In this document: positions 60,641-64,000 of the stretch, piece after piece | How the letters are laid out: each line of letters begins with the position of its first letter | How positions within the stretch are numbered: position 1 is the stretch's first letter | NCBI RefSeq assembly: GCF_014892575.1 | Contig: NZ_JADBGI010000004.1 | Span: forward strand, 188,282-252,281 | DNA length: 64,000 nucleotides | Direction: 5' to 3' | Source of the DNA: Nocardiopsis coralli | GTDB taxonomy: Bacteria; Actinomycetota; Actinomycetes; Streptosporangiales; Streptosporangiaceae | The notes under the pieces: generated by a model | The model's database searches: none | Told to the model about the DNA's origin: nothing | What the model saw: only the letters and a program-made list of their open reading frames with translations | Position numbers and translations under genes: made by a program

Positions 60641-62898
60641 TGCCGACCGTCGACATGGAGGGCGTGCGCGTCCTGGGGGTGCGCCACCACGGCCCCGGGT
60701 CCGCGCGCGCCGTCCGGGCCGAGCTGGAGCGCCTGCGCCCGGAGGCGGTGCTCATCGAAGGACCGCCCGAGGCCGACGCGCTCGTGCACCTCGTGGGGGA
60801 GCTCGAACCACCGGTCGCCCTGCTCGCCCACCGCACCGGGCGGGGAACCGAGTCCGGGGGAGAGCAGGGCTGGGCGTTCTGGCCGTTCGCGTCGTTCTCC
60901 CCGGAGTGGGTGGCGCTGCGGTACGCGGTCGAGCACGGCGCCGAGGTGCGCTTCTGCGACCTGCCCGCCGCGCACACCCTCGCCCCCGAGCCCGAGCCGG
61001 AGCCGGAACCCGACGGGGATTCGGCCGCCCCCGCCGACCCGCTCGGCACCCTCGCCCGCGCCGCCGGCTACGACGACACCGAACGCTGGTGGGACGACGT
61101 CGTCGAACAGCGCGGCGACGGCGAACCCTCCCCGTTCCCCGCGATCCAGGAGGCCATGGCGGCGGTCCGCGACGAGGCCGGGTCCGGGGGCCCGCGCACC
61201 GAACGCCGCGAGGCCCACATGCGCCAGGTCCTGCGTGCCACGCTCCGCACCGGGCACCACCGCGTCGCCGTCGTCTGCGGTGCCTGGCACGCCCCGGCCC
61301 TGCACGGGACCGCCCGCCACACCGTCAAGGACGACACCGCCCTGCTCAAGGGGCTGCCCAGGGCCAAGGTCGCCGCCACCTGGGTCCCGTGGACACACGG
61401 ACGCCTGGCCTCCGCGGCCGGTTACCGCGCCGGGGTGAGCGCGCCCGGCTGGTACCACCACCTGTTCAGCGCGCCCGACCGTCCCGTGCACCGGTGGCTC
61501 ACCGACGCCGCCCGCACCTTGCGCGAGGACGAAGGCCAGGCGGTCTCCTCCGCCCACGTCATCGAGGGGGTCCGCCTCGCCGAGACCCTCGCCGCCCTGC
61601 GCGGACGCCCCCTCGCCGGGCTCGACGAGGTCCGCGAGGCCCTCACCGGGGTGCTGTGCGAGGGCCACGAGGCCCGGGCCGCGCTCGTGCACGGACGGCT
61701 CGCGCTCGGGGAACGCATGGGTTCGGTGCCGCCGTCCACCCCGATGGTTCCGCTCCAGCACGACCTGGCCGCCCAACGCCGCCGCCTGCGTCTCAAGGCC
61801 GAACCCTTCACCCGCGACCTCGACCTCGACCTGCGCAAGGACCTCCACCGCGAGCGCGGCGTGCTCCTGCACCGGCTCCGGGTCCTGGACGTTGAGTGGG
61901 GCGTGCCGCGCACCCCGGAGGGCGGCCACCGCGGCACGTTCCGGGAGGCCTGGCGCCTGCGCTGGGAGCCGGAGATGGACGTGGCCCTCATCGAGGCCGC
62001 CCGCTGGGGCGCGACCGTGGAGGAGGCCGCGGCCGCACGTGTCACCGAGCTCGCCGACGACGCCGACCTGCGTGTGCTCACCGCCCTCACGGAACAGTGC
62101 CTGCTCGCGGCGCTCGACACCGCCCTGCCCGCCGTGCTCGCCCGCCTCACCGACCGCGCCGCCACCGACGCCGACGTCACCGCGCTCATGGCAGCCCTTC
62201 CGCCCCTCGCCCGCGCCGGACGTTACGGGGACGTGCGCCGCACCGAGGGCGCCCACCTGCGTTCGGTCGCCGACGGCCTGCTCCGCCGGGTGTGCGCCGG
62301 GCTCGCACCCGCCCTCCGCGGCCTGGACGACGACGCAGCCGCCCATGCCGCCGCCCTCCTCGACCGCACCCACCAGGCCGTCACCCTCCTGGGGGCGGAA
62401 CCGTTGCGTTCCTGGACCGGCACCCTGTCCGCGCTCGCAGGCGACGACCGCCTTCCGGGGCGCGTGGCCGGACGTGTGGACCGCATCCTCAGCGACGCCG
62501 GCGAGCTCGACCCCGCCACCCTCCGCCGGCGCCTGGCCCGCACCATGTCACCCGGCACCGAACCCGCCCGCGCCGCCGCCTGGCTCGAGGGGTTCCTGCA
62601 GGGCAGCGGGCTGGTGCTGGTGCACGACGAACGCCTCCTCGACCTCATCGACACCTGGCTGACCGGGCTCTCCCCGGAACGCTTCGCCGATGTGCTCCCG
62701 CTGCTGCGCCGCACCTTCGGGGCGTTCGCCGCCCCCGAACGCCGCCGGATCGGCGCCGCCGCCACCCGCACCCGGTCCACTGCCGAGCCCGAGCGCCCGC
62801 CCCCGGACCCCGCCCGCGCCGAACCCGCCGTGGCCGCGGTCGGCGCGATCCTCGCCCACGCCGCCGCCGAACGCCCGCACGGGAGGGTCACCGCATGA
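60640..62898 (+). CDS. DUF5682-like protein
   Basis: A 752-residue soluble protein. The N-terminal part has GVRHHGPGSARAV (about residues 9-21), EGPPEADALVHLV (about 36-48) and VVCGAWHAPALHG (about 208-220). The repeated His/Glu motifs suggest a metal or hydrolytic site, loosely like the Tiki/erythromycin-esterase-type folds; that is speculation. An acidic Pro-Glu repeat (PEPEPEPEP) lies near 115. The C-terminal half is helical. I match it from memory to DUF5682, always found with MoxR and vWA genes. ATG 60640 overlaps the MoxR stop; the end overlaps the vWA start by ATGA. Confidence 0.8.
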   Translation: MPTVDMEGVRVLGVRHHGPGSARAVRAELERLRPEAVLIEGPPEADALVHLVGELEPPVALLAHRTGRGTESGGEQGWAFWPFASFSPEWVALRYAVEHGAEVRFCDLPAAHTLAPEPEPEPEPDGDSAAPADPLGTLARAAGYDDTERWWDDVVEQRGDGEPSPFPAIQEAMAAVRDEAGSGGPRTERREAHMRQVLRATLRTGHHRVAVVCGAWHAPALHGTARHTVKDDTALLKGLPRAKVAATWVPWTHGRLASAAGYRAGVSAPGWYHHLFSAPDRPVHRWLTDAARTLREDEGQAVSSAHVIEGVRLAETLAALRGRPLAGLDEVREALTGVLCEGHEARAALVHGRLALGERMGSVPPSTPMVPLQHDLAAQRRRLRLKAEPFTRDLDLDLRKDLHRERGVLLHRLRVLDVEWGVPRTPEGGHRGTFREAWRLRWEPEMDVALIEAARWGATVEEAAAARVTELADDADLRVLTALTEQCLLAALDTALPAVLARLTDRAATDADVTALMAALPPLARAGRYGDVRRTEGAHLRSVADGLLRRVCAGLAPALRGLDDDAAAHAAALLDRTHQAVTLLGAEPLRSWTGTLSALAGDDRLPGRVAGRVDRILSDAGELDPATLRRRLARTMSPGTEPARAAAWLEGFLQGSGLVLVHDERLLDLIDTWLTGLSPERFADVLPLLRRTFGAFAAPERRRIGAAATRTRSTAEPERPPPDPARAEPAVAAVGAILAHAAAERPHGRVTA

Positions 62899-64000
62899 GC
62901 ACCGACACCGACGAACGCGCCCGCCGCTGGCGCCTGGTCCTGGGCGAGGACGGCCCCGACACACACCTGGGCGCGGCCGACCGCGGAATGGACTCCGCGC
63001 TCGCCGAGCTCTACGACCGTTCCGGCGCGGGCGGCGCGGGTGAGCGCTCCGGTGGCCTGGGCGACTCCGCTCCCCGCGTGAACCGCTGGCTCGGCGACAT
63101 CCGCACCTACTTCCCGTCCTCCGTCGTGCGTGTCATGCAGAAGGACGCCATGGACCGCCTCGGCCTGCACCGCATGCTCCTCGAACCCGAACTCATGGAG
63201 GCGGTCGAGGCCGACGTGCACCTGGTCGGCACCCTGCTCTCCCTGAACTCCGTGATGCCCGACAGCGCCCGCGAGAGCGCCCGCACCGTCGTCCGCCGTG
63301 TCGTCGACGACCTCGAGAAACGCCTCGCCCGACGCACCCGGTCCCTCGTGCAGGGCGCGGTCGACCGCTCCACCCGCACGCACCGCCCGCGCCGGGTCGC
63401 CGACATCGACTGGAACGCGACGATCCGCCGCAACCTCGCCCACTACCTGCCCGAACACCGCACGGTCGTGCCGCGCACCCTCGTCGGCCACGGGCGCCGC
63501 AGCCCCGGGACCCACAAGGACGTGGTGCTCGCTGTCGACCAGAGCGCTTCCATGGCCGAGTCCGTGGTGTACGCGAGTGTGTTCGGCGCGGTCCTGGCGT
63601 CGATGCGGAGCGTGCGCACGTCCCTGGTCGCCTTCGACACCGCCGTCGCCGACCTCACCGAGCACCTCACCGACCCCGTGGAGGTGCTGTTCGGAACGCA
63701 GTTGGGAGGCGGCACCGACATCAACCGGGCGATCCGCTACTGCCAGGGGCTCATCACCCGCCCCACCGAATCCGTGTTCGTACTGGTCAGCGACTTGTAC
63801 GAGGGCGGGGTGCGCGAACAGATGCTGCGCCGGGTCGCGCAGATGAAGGCGGCCGGAACCCAGGTCGTGGTGCTGCTCGCGCTCTCCGACGAGGGCGCCC
63901 CCTTCTACGACCACGGCAACGCCGCCGCCCTCGCCGACCTCGGGGTGCCCGCGTTCGCGTGCACACCCGACGCCTTCCCCGAGCTCATGGCCGCCGCGCT
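62895..64000 (+). CDS. vWA domain protein (3' end missing)
   Basis: The first 368 residues of a vWA protein; the gene continues past the window. The N-terminal part (about 1-200) is helical and basic (RVVDDLEKRLARRTRSLVQ). The vWA domain follows with a complete MIDAS: DQSASM (about residue 215), the threonine in GGGTDINRA (about 271) and the aspartate in VSDLYEGG (about 299). vWA proteins of this kind bind targets through a metal and hand them to the MoxR ATPase. ATG 62895 overlaps the previous stop. Confidence 0.9.
   Translation, partial: MSTDTDERARRWRLVLGEDGPDTHLGAADRGMDSALAELYDRSGAGGAGERSGGLGDSAPRVNRWLGDIRTYFPSSVVRVMQKDAMDRLGLHRMLLEPELMEAVEADVHLVGTLLSLNSVMPDSARESARTVVRRVVDDLEKRLARRTRSLVQGAVDRSTRTHRPRRVADIDWNATIRRNLAHYLPEHRTVVPRTLVGHGRRSPGTHKDVVLAVDQSASMAESVVYASVFGAVLASMRSVRTSLVAFDTAVADLTEHLTDPVEVLFGTQLGGGTDINRAIRYCQGLITRPTESVFVLVSDLYEGGVREQMLRRVAQMKAAGTQVVVLLALSDEGAPFYDHGNAAALADLGVPAFACTPDAFPELMAAA

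Overview
The window is GC-rich, densely packed chromosomal DNA from a filamentous actinomycete. GTG and TTG starts, ATGA/GTGA overlaps, an F420-dependent (LLM) oxidoreductase, large P450 content and a secreted polyester hydrolase very like Thermobifida cutinases suggest the Nocardiopsis/Thermobifida group. That placement is inference from gene content; no rRNA or other taxonomic marker is present.

Layout. (1) 1-7.7 kb: a partial LytR-CpsA-Psr cell-wall ligase, a small membrane protein, a ROK regulator, and a divergent Entner-Doudoroff operon zwf-edd-eda ending in a strong terminator. (2) 7.8-11.6 kb: a three-subunit molybdenum hydroxylase (FAD, 2Fe-2S and molybdopterin subunits) of unknown substrate. 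(3) 11.7-15.7 kb: an accessory patch with a proline/alanine-rich protein, a NUDIX hydrolase, a GntR/UTRA regulator with a palindromic candidate operator, two tiny genes and an APH-like kinase. (4) 15.8-22.1 kb: a gene relic, an ABC-2 type exporter (ATPase plus two permeases) and a heterodimeric ABC exporter whose two half-transporters have complementary motif decay. (5) 22.1-29.2 kb: an unknown gene bracketed by 23-bp direct repeats that carry DnaA-box-like sequences; a STAND-like ATPase paired with a membrane-anchored ligand-binding protein; and two overlapping P450s, the first lacking the ExxR motif.

(6) 29.2-34.9 kb: an AbgT-family transporter, an M3 metallopeptidase and a zeta-type toxin with its upstream partner. 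(7) 34.9-46.8 kb: a carboxylic-acid import and CoA-activation cluster made of TRAP transporter parts (two DctP lipoproteins, one DctQM pair), two acyl-CoA ligases, an acyl-CoA dehydrogenase, an enoyl-CoA hydratase and two LysR regulators. Three promoters in this cluster share a 41-bp element with identical internal spacing, which ties the operons into one regulon. (8) 46.9-56 kb: a PET-hydrolase-like cutinase, then a stress group (ChaB-like protein, pyruvate-oxidase-like ThDP enzyme, SDR, large catalase, LLM oxidoreductase) and a second ExxR-less P450. (9) 56.4-64 kb: a five-gene set of SWIM zinc-finger protein, DUF5691-like protein, MoxR-type AAA+ ATPase, DUF5682-like protein and vWA protein. 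The last four are translationally tight or overlapping. The biochemical role of this set is, as far as I know, not established, and it is the best candidate here for an undescribed multi-protein system.

No rRNA, tRNA, CRISPR array, integrase or intact insertion sequence was found.
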